A DNA stretch of 40,739 bases from Candidatus Gastranaerophilales bacterium (GCA_944323495.1 CALUSZ010000148.1:1-40739); one strand, 5' to 3'. Shown: positions 7,837-17,192, numbered from the stretch's first letter. Numbers and translations: made by a program. The notes: generated from the letters alone by a model not told the origin.

Positions 7837-8373
7837 TTGGTTTCGGCTTTAAGAATCAACAACAAGAGAGAAAATAATAATTTAGATAGTTTTATAAAAA
7901 AAATATCAGGTGAAGCAGCCAGCGAATATGTACAAGAGGCTCCGGCAAAAGAAAAATCTTTTGTTGATAAATCTGTTCAAAATTTAGCTGTTAATAGTAT
8001 AATAGAAGGGTACTTTCCAAAGGAGAATCTAGTCAGAGACATGGCAATCAAAAGAGTTAACAAAACTTTATGTGTCATATTGGGCCTGCTTATCGGTGTG
8101 GTTGTTGTAAGCTACTATTTTGTTATCTCCTGTGAGATGAAACTCAATGATTTGAGCCGTCAGACTATTATTCTGAATAACGAAAATGAGGAGCTTCAAA
8201 ACAAACTTGACAGCTTAAAATCTTTTAATAACGTTGATAAAACTCTTCAGCAAAATAATATGCTTCAAAGGGCAGGACAGGTTATTGAGACTCCGCAAAT
8301 TACTGTTGATACGCAGGCAGTTGCAAAACGTTCGGTTAAGAAAAAGATTTTTAATTATGCTATAGGTTTTTAA
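7837..8373 (+). CDS. FtsL-like single-pass division protein (candidate)
   Basis: A 178-aa protein with a cytoplasmic N-terminus of about 75 residues, one membrane span (about 77-98) and an outside coiled coil (about 100-145) with heptad leucines. This is the topology of FtsL, which joins FtsB and FtsQ in the divisome. Sequence identity within this family is low, so the call rests on topology and on position directly after rsmH. The start is TTG 7837, supported by AAGGAG nine bases upstream. The N-terminal tail is longer than in enteric FtsL. No ftsI or mur genes follow; the cluster is broken after this gene. Confidence 0.6.
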   Translation: MVSALRINNKRENNNLDSFIKKISGEAASEYVQEAPAKEKSFVDKSVQNLAVNSIIEGYFPKENLVRDMAIKRVNKTLCVILGLLIGVVVVSYYFVISCEMKLNDLSRQTIILNNENEELQNKLDSLKSFNNVDKTLQQNNMLQRAGQVIETPQITVDTQAVAKRSVKKKIFNYAIGF

Positions 8374-8376
8374 TAT

Positions 8377-9294
8377 ATGTTTAAACTTGTCTGCGGTGCT
8401 GGAAATGAAGATTGTGAGAGTGTAAAGCGGCTTGTATATATTTATGCGCTTGCCGGCTGCAAGTATTTTGATATATCAGCGAGAAAAGAAATTCTGGATT
8501 CCGCAAAACTTGCAGTAAGTATGGCAGGAGCCCTGGATTGTCATTATTGTGTAAGCGTTGGGATTAAGGGAGACCCGCATATTACTAAGGCAAAAATCAG
8601 AGAGTCCGTTTGTATTAAATGCGGCAACTGTTATAGAAACTGCCCCAATGATGCTGTTTTATCTTCAATAATGATAGACGAAAAACGTTGTATTGGCTGC
8701 GGAACCTGTGCAAAAAAATGTCCGACAGGCGCAATAACAATGTTTGAAAAAGATGTTAATGTAAAAGAAATTCTTCCTTATATGGTGGAAAACGGGGTTG
8801 AAATCCTGGAATTACATATTATGGGGCATGATAAGAAAGATTTAGAGTACAAATGGAATGTAATTAATGAGTGCAATCCTAAATACGCTTCAATCTGTAT
8901 AGATAGAGAAAATTTCGGTAACAAAGAAGTCTTAGAGCGAATAAGAAATATGATAGCCCATAGAAAACCCTACACAACAATAGTTCAAGCAGATGGTATT
9001 CCGATGAGCGGCTCTGATGACAGTTATAAGACAACCTTGCAGGCTGTTGCGATGGCTGAAATTATTCAAAACTCAAATTTACCAGTGCATATAGTGCTTT
9101 CTGGAGGGACCAATTCTAAAACAGCAGCTCTTGCAAAACTCTGCGGAATAAATTATTGGGGAATAGCAATCGGCTCCTGGGCAAGAAAAATCATCAAACC
9201 ATATATAACGGCACCCGATTTTTGGGAAAATGAAACAAAGAGGGCGAAGGCTGTCGAGATTGCTAAAACCCTCGTCCAAACTGTTTCTGTTTAA
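8377..9294 (+). CDS. ldpA: LdpA-type iron-sulfur protein
   Basis: A 305-aa protein resembling cyanobacterial LdpA, a redox-sensing Fe-S protein that tunes the circadian clock to light in Synechococcus. Two ferredoxin-type 4Fe-4S motifs are visible: C79, C82, C85, C89 and C105, C108, C111, C115, each ending in C-P. The C-terminal half looks like the LdpA C-terminal (barrel-like) domain, ending in I-V-L-S-G-G-T-N-S-K-T and W-G-I-A-I-G-S-W-A-R. It follows the FtsL-like gene by three bases. No light sensing is expected in this organism, so a redox or other ancestral role is more likely. Confident in family, not in function. Confidence 0.8.
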   Translation: MFKLVCGAGNEDCESVKRLVYIYALAGCKYFDISARKEILDSAKLAVSMAGALDCHYCVSVGIKGDPHITKAKIRESVCIKCGNCYRNCPNDAVLSSIMIDEKRCIGCGTCAKKCPTGAITMFEKDVNVKEILPYMVENGVEILELHIMGHDKKDLEYKWNVINECNPKYASICIDRENFGNKEVLERIRNMIAHRKPYTTIVQADGIPMSGSDDSYKTTLQAVAMAEIIQNSNLPVHIVLSGGTNSKTAALAKLCGINYWGIAIGSWARKIIKPYITAPDFWENETKRAKAVEIAKTLVQTVSV

Positions 9295-9296
9295 TG

Positions 9297-12200
9297 TTAT
9301 TTTGCAATAATAGAAAGCTTTTTGCCTTCATCAGCCTGTGTTTCAATATTTTGATAAGGCTTTGATGCTATATGGTACTGTTTGTTGTAATAAGGTCTGC
9401 CTTTAAATGCAATATGTTTCAATATCATAACGCCGTTTTTAGCTGTTAGACCATCTAAAACAATCTTTCCGCCGCCTTCTTTAACTATTTCTCCGGCTTT
9501 ATTTACGATATATCTTGCTTTATCCCTCATATCAGCATTCATAAATACTGCACCTACAGGAAGTGTAATTGCTGCTGCGCCTCCTGCTATAAGTGACGGC
9601 TGAATAGAATCAATTTCTGTCTTTTCTTGAATTGGAACATATTTATTATGCGGATTAATTGATTCTATATTATTGTCTTTAAAGAACTTAGCACGGCTTG
9701 CTTCATCTTTTATTCCATGATCTTTAAAATAGTCATGCCTGTTCTCTAGATTTACATCTCCTGCATAGAAAACGCTTACGGTCATATCGCCGTTTGCACT
9801 CTGCATAGCGTAAGCAACTTTAGCCAAATCTTTTACCATCATTCGGCGTTCTTTTTCGAGCTTTTCTTTCTTTGTTTTATCTTTTTCATTGTTTATTTGT
9901 GTTGTAATATCATGGATAGCCTGCTTAATTTCTGCTCTTGTTTTTCCATTAACTTTGATATCCATTGAATACGGAGTTCCGTCATTTAATGCATGAAGTT
10001 CAGGATTGCTTTTGTTTGCAAAAGCTCCATTCATTCCGTGCATAACAGCATTTCTATATACTCCGAGAATATCATTCTGATCTACCTGACTCCAAGGAAG
10101 TACATTTCTGTTTTGTTGATAAATGTTCTTAGCTTTTTCCTCGAGACCTGTCATACCCATTTCATCTCCGGCATACATCTGGGGCATTCCGAATAGCGCG
10201 CCATAATATGACATAAGCATTTCAGCTTTTTGAACAGCAGGTTCTGTTGCGGATTTGAAGATTGTATCAATTATTGCTTCTCGATTTGCAACAGGTTTTC
10301 CTGTTTTGTATTCAACCTGTTTAACAAGCATTTCAGCTGCTGTTCTTAAATCACGTCTTGCATAACCAAGCTTGTTCTTCATTATATTTTGAGGTTCTGT
10401 TTTTGGAAGCTCTGTTGTGTGTGATTTTACAGTATTTCTATCATATTTTTCTGCAAAATCTTTAACTGCAGCTTCGATTGCCGGCTTATTATTACCTTTG
10501 TAAGAATCTCTTAGAAGTCTTGCAAGCTGAACTGTATATAAGCTATAGTTAGAATAATCAGCCTTTGGTCCTAATAAATCTTTTGCATAATTATTGTTTT
10601 CTTTCTTTTGTTCTTCACTTATATCTTTTTGCCAATCCAGGTCAAAATGAACCTGATAATCATATAGATTATTTGAATTTGCATTATTAACAGTCTCTTC
10701 AATAAGCTTTTTCTTTTCAGACTCGGAAAGCTTAAGTCCGTGTTTTTCTGCTAAATTGAGGATTTCAGCAAATGCATCTTCAAGCGTAGACAATTCCTTG
10801 ATATTAACTGTTTGATAATTTATGTTCTTTTCATCAGTTAAATAGTGCCCGTTTGTCAAATCAACGATAGCTTTATTTAAGTTTTTGATATCTTCTTCTG
10901 AAGCGATTCCTTTTAAGTCCTCATTGATGACAGCTCTTAGAAGCTGGCTCTGAGCTACAGCGTTATAACTAATTGTACGCTTATAATCTCTGTTATCAAG
11001 ATTTAATCTCAATTCGATAGGAATATCTTCTATTCTGTCTGAATTTGTAAGTATTCTTAAAGCTTCCATAACATTCGGCCTTCTTTCAATATCATTATTT
11101 CCCCTATTATGGAATAATGCCATATCAAGAGCCATACCGTGAACCAATCTCGGCTTATCGTGGTTACCGGCAAATATGTACATATTTCTCAAGAAATCAG
11201 GATTTCTTGTTGCAAAAAGAAGCTCCATTTTTTCTTTGAGCATATCTTGTCTATTATAGCCAAAACCATTAATACCGGTTCCTTTTATATTTCCTGCTTC
11301 AAACTCTCTTGCAAAAATATTGAGCATTTCAGTAAAGAAGTATGAATAAGCAGCCTCAGTTGTTATACCTGTTTCGTTAAAGAGTTTTGTCATAAAGTCA
11401 GGCAGACCATTAAATCTGCTTCCGATATCAGTTACTCCATTATAAGGATAACAATCACCTTGTGAATTGCCGTATTTATCCTTCATTAACATATCAATAT
11501 CTGTTATTTCAGCAACGATATTTGCATTCGGGTTAACGTCTTTTATTGCCTGAACGGCCTTTGCCCAGAATTTAATTGTTTCATTATTTACATCGTCAAA
11601 GTCGTTGTCCCTGTTTCTTATAGCATCTTGGTCCATAACGTCTTTTGCAGCATCTAATCTCATATTTAAGCCTAAACCAGACTTATCGACAAGAGCTTCC
11701 GCTATTCTGAAACTCATTGTATCAGTGCCGGCGATTTGTTTAGTAATAGCATCAGAAACGTATGAGATATCACTTTCAGAAAGCTTCTTTACTCCTTTTT
11801 CTATTTTCTTTTCGAGCTGTGATGCTTCATCTTCAGGGCTGTGAGCATTAATACCCAAAGCTTTTAATGAAGTTTCTGATTTTAATTTATCATAATCATA
11901 AGTCATTTCTCCGTCCGGAAGGATTTTTGTTCTTAAACCGTCACCGGCAAGAGATTTGAGGAATGCGTATCTTGCAATATCTTTTCCGATAAGGTCAATT
12001 ACGTATTCGCCATATTCAGTATAATCACCATTTTCGTCAAATATTTTTTCATTTGATTTTTCATCAACCTTCTTCATAACAGAATCGGCAAAATTCTTTA
12101 ATTCATTCTGATAAAGACCGTTCATTTTCTTATAAACTTTAGTGTACGGTTCAACAAGATGCGGATTATTTTCTTTCATTAATTCAAATCTTGTCTTACC

Positions 12201-14117
12201 AATAGTCTCATCTGTAGTCGCTCTGTTTGACAGGTAAGATGTAGAAAGAACTCCGACTGTATTTTCTCCGAATTCTAACGCATCAAGAGGTAATTTCATC
12301 AATGCTTTTACAGTTGTATCGTCTCTATCAAGAGTTCCTTTCGGTGATAAAATATAATGACCATTCAAAATATTATTTAGCATGCCGGCTGTTATTTTTG
12401 TCTCTTCCGGCAGTTTTTCATCTTTTATTAATTTATCTAAAGCTTCAATAGTTTTAGCACTTCCTACTGTCTGAGCGGTATATTTAGTCTGGACATCTTT
12501 TGCAGTTTGCATTAAATAAGTAACAGACTGCAGTGTTAAGTCCTGAACCTCTTTTGTACCTCTTTCAATCATTTCACGTTCGTGATTTCGTTGTGAAATA
12601 TTAGGAATTGCCTGCAGAAGTTTTTCGTCATAACCGGAGATATGATAGTTCAATTTAATCATATCTTTGTTAGCGTCCCAGTTAACGGTTCCGTTAGCAT
12701 CTCTATCAATATGGAAATTTGAGAAATAGCATGACATGATGGTACCGTCAGGGGTGTCAAGTTTTATATTTTTCCCGAAATTCTTATTCAAATCATTAAT
12801 AACATTTATTCTGTCCTGATATTCTTTCGGGTTTATCTGGAAAATATAGTTTATTAATGTATCATCATACATAATTTTATCAAGCTCGTTACCGGAAGTC
12901 AGTCGCTGGTATGTCTTGATAGCCTCATCTCGGCTTTTTTCCTGTTCAGGAGTTATCTGAGTCTTATCGTAGATCTGAACAAGTGTTTCTTTGTTTGAAT
13001 CATATTTAGGATTAGCAACAGCTTTATAAGTACCGTCACTTTGAAGTTCATAGTTATAAGGCGCGTTGATTATTCTATGAGCAAGAGTATCCGCTTTTGT
13101 AGGCAATACACCAAGCCCGATACTTGTATCTTTAAGCCCGTTTAATCTGAACCAATAATAGGTCTGCGGATTACGGTTTGCCCATCTTAAAGCATATTGG
13201 AAATGTATACCTTCAAGACCTTCTGATGTGAAAGTTGCGTCATATACATATCCCATTCCGTTTCTGTACATTTCTTTGAGGAAACTCTTGTAGTTTTCGA
13301 GATTTCCCATATCCGGTGAGACCTGGAAGTTATTTTTATTCCAGTATCCGTGGCCGGATTTGTTGTCGCCGTTTGCTATAGGAGTTGTGAACAGATGTTT
13401 GTATCCATTTTTCTTAAGGTAGGCAATACCGTCTTGCAGCCCAGCAATACCGCCACCAAATCTATTTGAAAAGCTTTTTATAACACCTTCCATTTTTTTC
13501 TGATGGTCTTTATCATAATAGATTTCGCCAGTATTTGGATCATCAAAACCCTTGTATTTAACACCGGGTTTGAATGAATCAGGTATCGCCAAATAAGCAG
13601 CACCTTGTACTGTAGGTGTTGTCCCTTTTCTGCTTACAAGAGTGTAAGCATAGTTATTTGGACCGTCTAAGTATTCATGTGTCGGTATCGTCTTTCCGTC
13701 TTTAGTTTGGCTTGTTGTCCAATTATAGTCCTGATGAACTCTAAAACCATATTCTTTGTCATTTATTTTTCTAACCTGAACGCCTGTATCCGGACCGGCC
13801 CAGATAACATTACCATTCTTATCTTTTCTAATAACTCTATACGCGAAGGCTTCGTCTTTATCAAGGTTTGTAACGTCCTGCAGATTTACATTTACCCCCT
13901 CGGGCTTCATCTTTAGAGTATAAATCGGCTTTTCATCTATCTTGTAGTTATAATTTTCAGTAGGCGTTGCTTTAAAGAACTGAATCTCGCATTCTTCACC
14001 TTCCTTATAATTATAAGGATAATTGAACTTCATAACCGTTTCGCCCGTTTCATTCTTGACGTGCTGATAACCTTTAAATCCCGGATTTGTTACACCATTA
14101 ATTCTATTAATAAACAC
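9297..14117 (-). CDS. Giant GH13-type (alpha-amylase fold) protein with large insertions
   Basis: About 1,606 aa from a GTG start. The four GH13 signature regions are present in order: region I Y-V-Y-D-A-T (D293), region II M-R-L-D-A-A (nucleophile D822), region III V-A-E-I-T-D (acid/base E870) and region IV G-N-H-D-K-P-R (D987). All three catalytic carboxylates remain, but region I lacks the usual N-H. Regions I and II are 529 residues apart, against roughly 100 in normal enzymes. A further 330 residues separate region IV from the M-Y-A-G-D-E segment. There is no signal peptide. An early N-P-G-F-K-G motif (about 11-16) and a hydrophobic stretch near 1509-1528 are notable. The frame stays open to 14183, but that part is the promoter; AAGGAG stands 10 bases before GTG 14117. 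Alpha-glucan is the likely substrate class. Confidence 0.8.
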   Translation of the reverse strand: MFINRINGVTNPGFKGYQHVKNETGETVMKFNYPYNYKEGEECEIQFFKATPTENYNYKIDEKPIYTLKMKPEGVNVNLQDVTNLDKDEAFAYRVIRKDKNGNVIWAGPDTGVQVRKINDKEYGFRVHQDYNWTTSQTKDGKTIPTHEYLDGPNNYAYTLVSRKGTTPTVQGAAYLAIPDSFKPGVKYKGFDDPNTGEIYYDKDHQKKMEGVIKSFSNRFGGGIAGLQDGIAYLKKNGYKHLFTTPIANGDNKSGHGYWNKNNFQVSPDMGNLENYKSFLKEMYRNGMGYVYDATFTSEGLEGIHFQYALRWANRNPQTYYWFRLNGLKDTSIGLGVLPTKADTLAHRIINAPYNYELQSDGTYKAVANPKYDSNKETLVQIYDKTQITPEQEKSRDEAIKTYQRLTSGNELDKIMYDDTLINYIFQINPKEYQDRINVINDLNKNFGKNIKLDTPDGTIMSCYFSNFHIDRDANGTVNWDANKDMIKLNYHISGYDEKLLQAIPNISQRNHEREMIERGTKEVQDLTLQSVTYLMQTAKDVQTKYTAQTVGSAKTIEALDKLIKDEKLPEETKITAGMLNNILNGHYILSPKGTLDRDDTTVKALMKLPLDALEFGENTVGVLSTSYLSNRATTDETIGKTRFELMKENNPHLVEPYTKVYKKMNGLYQNELKNFADSVMKKVDEKSNEKIFDENGDYTEYGEYVIDLIGKDIARYAFLKSLAGDGLRTKILPDGEMTYDYDKLKSETSLKALGINAHSPEDEASQLEKKIEKGVKKLSESDISYVSDAITKQIAGTDTMSFRIAEALVDKSGLGLNMRLDAAKDVMDQDAIRNRDNDFDDVNNETIKFWAKAVQAIKDVNPNANIVAEITDIDMLMKDKYGNSQGDCYPYNGVTDIGSRFNGLPDFMTKLFNETGITTEAAYSYFFTEMLNIFAREFEAGNIKGTGINGFGYNRQDMLKEKMELLFATRNPDFLRNMYIFAGNHDKPRLVHGMALDMALFHNRGNNDIERRPNVMEALRILTNSDRIEDIPIELRLNLDNRDYKRTISYNAVAQSQLLRAVINEDLKGIASEEDIKNLNKAIVDLTNGHYLTDEKNINYQTVNIKELSTLEDAFAEILNLAEKHGLKLSESEKKKLIEETVNNANSNNLYDYQVHFDLDWQKDISEEQKKENNNYAKDLLGPKADYSNYSLYTVQLARLLRDSYKGNNKPAIEAAVKDFAEKYDRNTVKSHTTELPKTEPQNIMKNKLGYARRDLRTAAEMLVKQVEYKTGKPVANREAIIDTIFKSATEPAVQKAEMLMSYYGALFGMPQMYAGDEMGMTGLEEKAKNIYQQNRNVLPWSQVDQNDILGVYRNAVMHGMNGAFANKSNPELHALNDGTPYSMDIKVNGKTRAEIKQAIHDITTQINNEKDKTKKEKLEKERRMMVKDLAKVAYAMQSANGDMTVSVFYAGDVNLENRHDYFKDHGIKDEASRAKFFKDNNIESINPHNKYVPIQEKTEIDSIQPSLIAGGAAAITLPVGAVFMNADMRDKARYIVNKAGEIVKEGGGKIVLDGLTAKNGVMILKHIAFKGRPYYNKQYHIASKPYQNIETQADEGKKLSIIAK

Positions 14118-14173
14118 CTTTCGAGTACTCCTTCTACATATATAAAGAATGTAAAAAAATAATTTTTGCCATT

Positions 14174-14200
14174 TTTTCGGCATGTTTAGTTAAAATTTTT
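14174..14200 (-). promoter_or_regulatory. Sigma-28-like promoter of the GH13 gene
   Basis: On the reverse strand GCCGAAAA (14174-14181) matches 7/8 of GCCGATAA. Eleven bases upstream AAAAATTT (14193-14200) matches 6/8 of TAAAGTTT; a 12-base spacer gives TAAAAATT, also 6/8. The predicted start near 14167 leaves a leader of about 50 bases before GTG 14117, like the 52 bases of the 37287 gene. The -35 is weak, so this is the least certain of the three such sites. Confidence 0.45.
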
Positions 14201-14233
14201 ACAAAATTTAACATTAATATATATAATACACAT

Positions 14234-14248
14234 TACCATTAAATGGTA
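14234..14248. repeat. Palindrome upstream of the GH13 gene
   Basis: TACCATT (14234-14240), a central A, and AATGGTA (14242-14248) form a perfect inverted repeat between fliI and the GH13 promoter. It could be an operator for the GH13 gene. No matching regulator is seen. Confidence 0.35.
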
Positions 14249-14260
14249 TAACAAACATGA

Positions 14261-15607
14261 TTAAATATCAACGCCTGACATCATATTAATTAATGTATCA
14301 ATTGTATTTTGCATACTTACGCTGTCAGTCGTCTTTTGTTGTAAGAAAGCATTAATTTTCGGCATCATCTCAATTGCAATATCAAGTTTTGGATTTGTTC
14401 CAGGCTGGTACATGCCAACATCAATCAAATCTTTGTTTTCTCTATACATTGCCATAATTTTTCTTAATTTTGCCGCGGCTTCTTTATGTGGCTGGCTTGC
14501 AATTGCAGACATAAGCCTTGAGATACTTCCTAAAATATCTATAGCAGGATAATGGTTAGCTTCTGCAACCTTTCTGGACAAGAAAATGTGTCCGTCCGTA
14601 ATACCACGCACCGTATCAACAATCGGGTCATTAATATCATCGCCTTCCATCAATACGGTATAAAAAGCTGTAATAGACCCTTTAGGGCTATTTCCTGCTC
14701 TTTCAAGAACTTTTTGAAGCCATGAAAAAATAGAGGGCGGATAACCTTTCATTGTAGGAGGCTCACCGATAGATAAGCCTACTTCACGCCCTGCCATTGC
14801 ACAACGTGTTACCGTATCTGTCATTAAGAATACCTTTTTCCCCTGATCTCTAAAATATTCACATACCGCTGTTGCAGTTAAAAGGCATTTTTGTCTGATT
14901 AAAGGCGGCTGGTCTCCTGTTGAGCATACAAGAACTGATTTTTTCATACCCTCAGGTCCTAAAGCATCTTCTACAAACTCTTTAACTTCCCTTCCACGTT
15001 CTCCGATTAGTGCAACAACGTTAACATCTGCGTCTGAATTTCTTGCAATCATACCCAGAAGTGTACTTTTACCGACACCTGATCCGGCAAATAATCCCAT
15101 ACGCTGTCCGCAGCCAAAAGTCAGACAAGAGTCGATTGCACGTACGCCGGTTGAAAACATTTCCGTAATAATAGGTCTTTCAAACGGCCCGGGAGGAGGA
15201 CCTTCAACCGGACGCCACAGAGCACCCTCTATATTCATCGGCTTACCATCAATAGGGTCTCCCATTGGACTAATTAAACGTCCCAGAAGAAAATCTCCAA
15301 CAGGTATAATAATTGGTTTTCCTGTTGTTGTAACAAGGCTTCCCTGACCAATACCCGAACCATCATATAATAGCAATAATTGCGCTGCATCGCCCTTAAA
15401 AGCTACAACTTCAGCAGGTTTTTTTTCTCCGTTTGCGGCTTCTATATAGCACAAATCTCCGATTTTTAATCCGGGAAGCTTAACCTCAACAGTTAAGCCG
15501 ACAAGTTTTGATACACTGCCTTTAAACTCATATAAATCGAGATTTTCGATTTTATCATGAACCTTTGATTTTAAATTATCTAAGTATTCCTGATTAACAC
15601 CTTCCAT
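14261..15607 (-). CDS. fliI: Flagellar/type III export ATPase FliI
   Basis: A 448-aa ATPase of the F1-beta-like FliI/YscN family. With FliH it unfolds and feeds substrates into the flagellar or injectisome export gate at the inner membrane. Walker A is G-L-F-A-G-S-G-V-G-K-S-T (171-182), the G-E-R-G-R-E motif with the catalytic Glu is at 202-207 and Walker B ends L-M-T-D (261-264). Length is normal. No fliH, fliJ, fliG or other flagellar gene is next to it, although flhB lies 6.6 kb away. ATG 15607 has no ribosome site and lies eight bases after a -10 box, so the message is probably leaderless. FliI versus injectisome SctN cannot be settled from sequence alone. Confidence 0.9.
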   Translation of the reverse strand: MEGVNQEYLDNLKSKVHDKIENLDLYEFKGSVSKLVGLTVEVKLPGLKIGDLCYIEAANGEKKPAEVVAFKGDAAQLLLLYDGSGIGQGSLVTTTGKPIIIPVGDFLLGRLISPMGDPIDGKPMNIEGALWRPVEGPPPGPFERPIITEMFSTGVRAIDSCLTFGCGQRMGLFAGSGVGKSTLLGMIARNSDADVNVVALIGERGREVKEFVEDALGPEGMKKSVLVCSTGDQPPLIRQKCLLTATAVCEYFRDQGKKVFLMTDTVTRCAMAGREVGLSIGEPPTMKGYPPSIFSWLQKVLERAGNSPKGSITAFYTVLMEGDDINDPIVDTVRGITDGHIFLSRKVAEANHYPAIDILGSISRLMSAIASQPHKEAAAKLRKIMAMYRENKDLIDVGMYQPGTNPKLDIAIEMMPKINAFLQQKTTDSVSMQNTIDTLINMMSGVDI

Positions 15608-15614
15608 ACAAACT

Positions 15615-15643
15615 ATTTTATCATACTAAGGTATTAAGGTAAA
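15615..15643 (-). promoter_or_regulatory. Promoter of fliI, probably leaderless
   Basis: On the reverse strand TTTACC (15638-15643) and TAAAAT (15615-15620) are separated by 17 bases. Only seven bases lie between the -10 and ATG 15607, so transcription should begin at or next to the start codon. An alternative -10, TATGAT (15620-15625), would give a leader of about six bases. Confidence 0.55.
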
Positions 15644-15658
15644 CCTAAATCCATAGGC

Positions 15659-17032
15659 CTATCTTGAACAAATAGTCTGCGCAACATAAACCCCTGAAGC
15701 AGAAGCCTGGATTAAACCTCTTGTAACACCTGCTCCGTCGCCGATTGTAAACAAGTTCTTAACTCCTTCTGTTTCAAGTTCATTTGTAAGCTTAACCCTT
15801 GCAGAGTAGAATTTAACTTCTATACCATAGAGAAGTGTGTATCTTGAAGCTGTTCCGGGCGCAATTTTATCGAGCGCAAAAAGCATTTCAATAATACTTT
15901 TCATCTGTCTATACGGTATAACAAGGCTTAAATCACCCGGAGTTGCGCATGTCAAAGTCGGAGTTATTACGCTTGATTGAATTCTATCAGGGGTAGAACG
16001 CCTTCCTTCAAGCAAATCCCCAAACCGTTGAACAAGAATTCCGCCTGCAAGCATATTTGCCAAACTTGCGATATGCTGACCGTATGCAATAGGCTCTTTA
16101 AAGGGTTCTGTAAATTTTTTGCTTACTAAAAGCGCGAAATTGGTGTTATTGGTCTTAATATTTGCATAACTATGCCCGTTAACCGTTGCAATACCGTTAT
16201 AATTTTCCTGTACTACTTCTCCATTCGGGTTCATACAGAACGTTCTGACTTCGTCGCCGAATGTTGGTGAATAGTAAACAAGCTTTGATTCATAAAGCTT
16301 GTCCGTAAGAGGTGCAAACACAGGAGCCGGAAGCTCTACCCTTACGCCGACATCAACAGCATTATTAACCATGCCTATCTTATTTTTTGCAAATTCATGC
16401 GTAAGCCAATCTGCCCCTTCTCTTCCAGGGGCAATAATCGTATATTCAGCCCTTATAGTATCACCGTTATCTAATACAATACCCTTAACTTGTTCACACT
16501 CAACAATAAGACTTTGAGCAGTAACATTATTAAGAATAGTAATTTTATCGTCTAGATAATCTTGCATGTGTTTTAAAACATGCAAGCTTCTTTCTGTTCC
16601 TAAATGTCTTACAGGAGAATGTACCAGTTTTAACTCGGCAAGAACCGCCTGACGCTCGATTTCTCTAAAGACTTCCATATCAGTCCCGAAAACCTCATCT
16701 GTCGCGCCATGCTCTAAGTACATATCATCAGCATACTTAATCAGCTCTTCAACCTTTTCTCTTGACATATAATCAACCAGATGCCCTCCGACATCAGGGG
16801 TTAAAGTTAATTTGCCGTCTGAAAAAGCACCGGCTCCGCCCCAGCCGCATAGAAGCCCGCATCTCTTACAATTAACACACTTTGGGGAGCCTTCTCTAAT
16901 CGGACATTTTCTTTTTTCTATTTTCGGTCCCTTTTCAATAAGAATTACTTTCCACTCCGGACGTAGTTTTACTATTTCAAGAGCCGAAAAAATTCCGGCA
17001 GGTCCTGCTCCGATTATTGCGACATTGTACAT
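15659..17032 (-). CDS. COG2509-type FAD-dependent oxidoreductase
   Basis: A 457-aa flavoprotein of the uncharacterised COG2509 group. The FAD/NAD-binding G-A-G-P-A-G loop is at residues 8-13, followed by V-I-L-I-E-K-G. A Cys-rich insert typical of this group (C-P-I-R-E-G, C-V-N-C-x2-C-G-L-L-C) and the G-G-A-G-A-F-S-D-G-K-L-T segment follow. C-terminal F-T-I-G-D-G-A-G-V-T-R-G closes the FAD site. The substrate is unknown. AGGAG stands eight bases before ATG 17032. It is 51 bases upstream of fliI but fliI has its own promoter. Confidence 0.85.
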   Translation of the reverse strand: MYNVAIIGAGPAGIFSALEIVKLRPEWKVILIEKGPKIEKRKCPIREGSPKCVNCKRCGLLCGWGGAGAFSDGKLTLTPDVGGHLVDYMSREKVEELIKYADDMYLEHGATDEVFGTDMEVFREIERQAVLAELKLVHSPVRHLGTERSLHVLKHMQDYLDDKITILNNVTAQSLIVECEQVKGIVLDNGDTIRAEYTIIAPGREGADWLTHEFAKNKIGMVNNAVDVGVRVELPAPVFAPLTDKLYESKLVYYSPTFGDEVRTFCMNPNGEVVQENYNGIATVNGHSYANIKTNNTNFALLVSKKFTEPFKEPIAYGQHIASLANMLAGGILVQRFGDLLEGRRSTPDRIQSSVITPTLTCATPGDLSLVIPYRQMKSIIEMLFALDKIAPGTASRYTLLYGIEVKFYSARVKLTNELETEGVKNLFTIGDGAGVTRGLIQASASGVYVAQTICSR

Positions 17033-17066
17033 TTTCCATACTCCTAATTAAGCCTGTTACCTATCT

Positions 17067-17095
17067 AGAATAACCTAAACATCTTATTAAATCAA
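17067..17095 (-). promoter_or_regulatory. Promoter of the COG2509 gene
   Basis: On the reverse strand TTGATT (17090-17095) and TATTCT (17067-17072) are separated by 17 bases. The leader is about 28 bases and contains AGGAG. Confidence 0.55.
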
Positions 17096-17104
17096 TCCAA
17101 GATA

Positions 17105-17137
17105 AGTATATACAAACATTCTTTGTGATTATATACT
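17105..17137. repeat. Inverted repeat between divergent promoters
   Basis: AGTATATA-CAAA (17105-17116) pairs with TTTG (17122-17125) and TATATACT (17130-17137), with TGAT bulged out. It lies between the leftward COG2509 promoter and the rightward promoter of the 50-aa gene. It may be a regulator site or chance in AT-rich DNA. Nothing else is seen in this 305-base gap besides the promoters and the leader hairpin. Confidence 0.3.
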
Positions 17138-17192
17138 CGTAATCCTAAAGAATAATTTTTTCCTTTTTTGCTAATATTTCTTCACATATGGA

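Noticed and set aside
9993..10196. Short frames on the strand opposite long genes, for example inside the GH13, metK and repeat-protein genes
   Set aside because: They have no ribosome site or recognisable family and lie wholly in other frames of well-supported genes.
14118..14183. In-frame ATG extension of the GH13 gene with an apparent hydrophobic N-terminus
   Set aside because: These codons lie on the -10 region and leader of the promoter. AAGGAG precedes GTG 14117 at the right distance, so the hydrophobic stretch is not a signal peptide.
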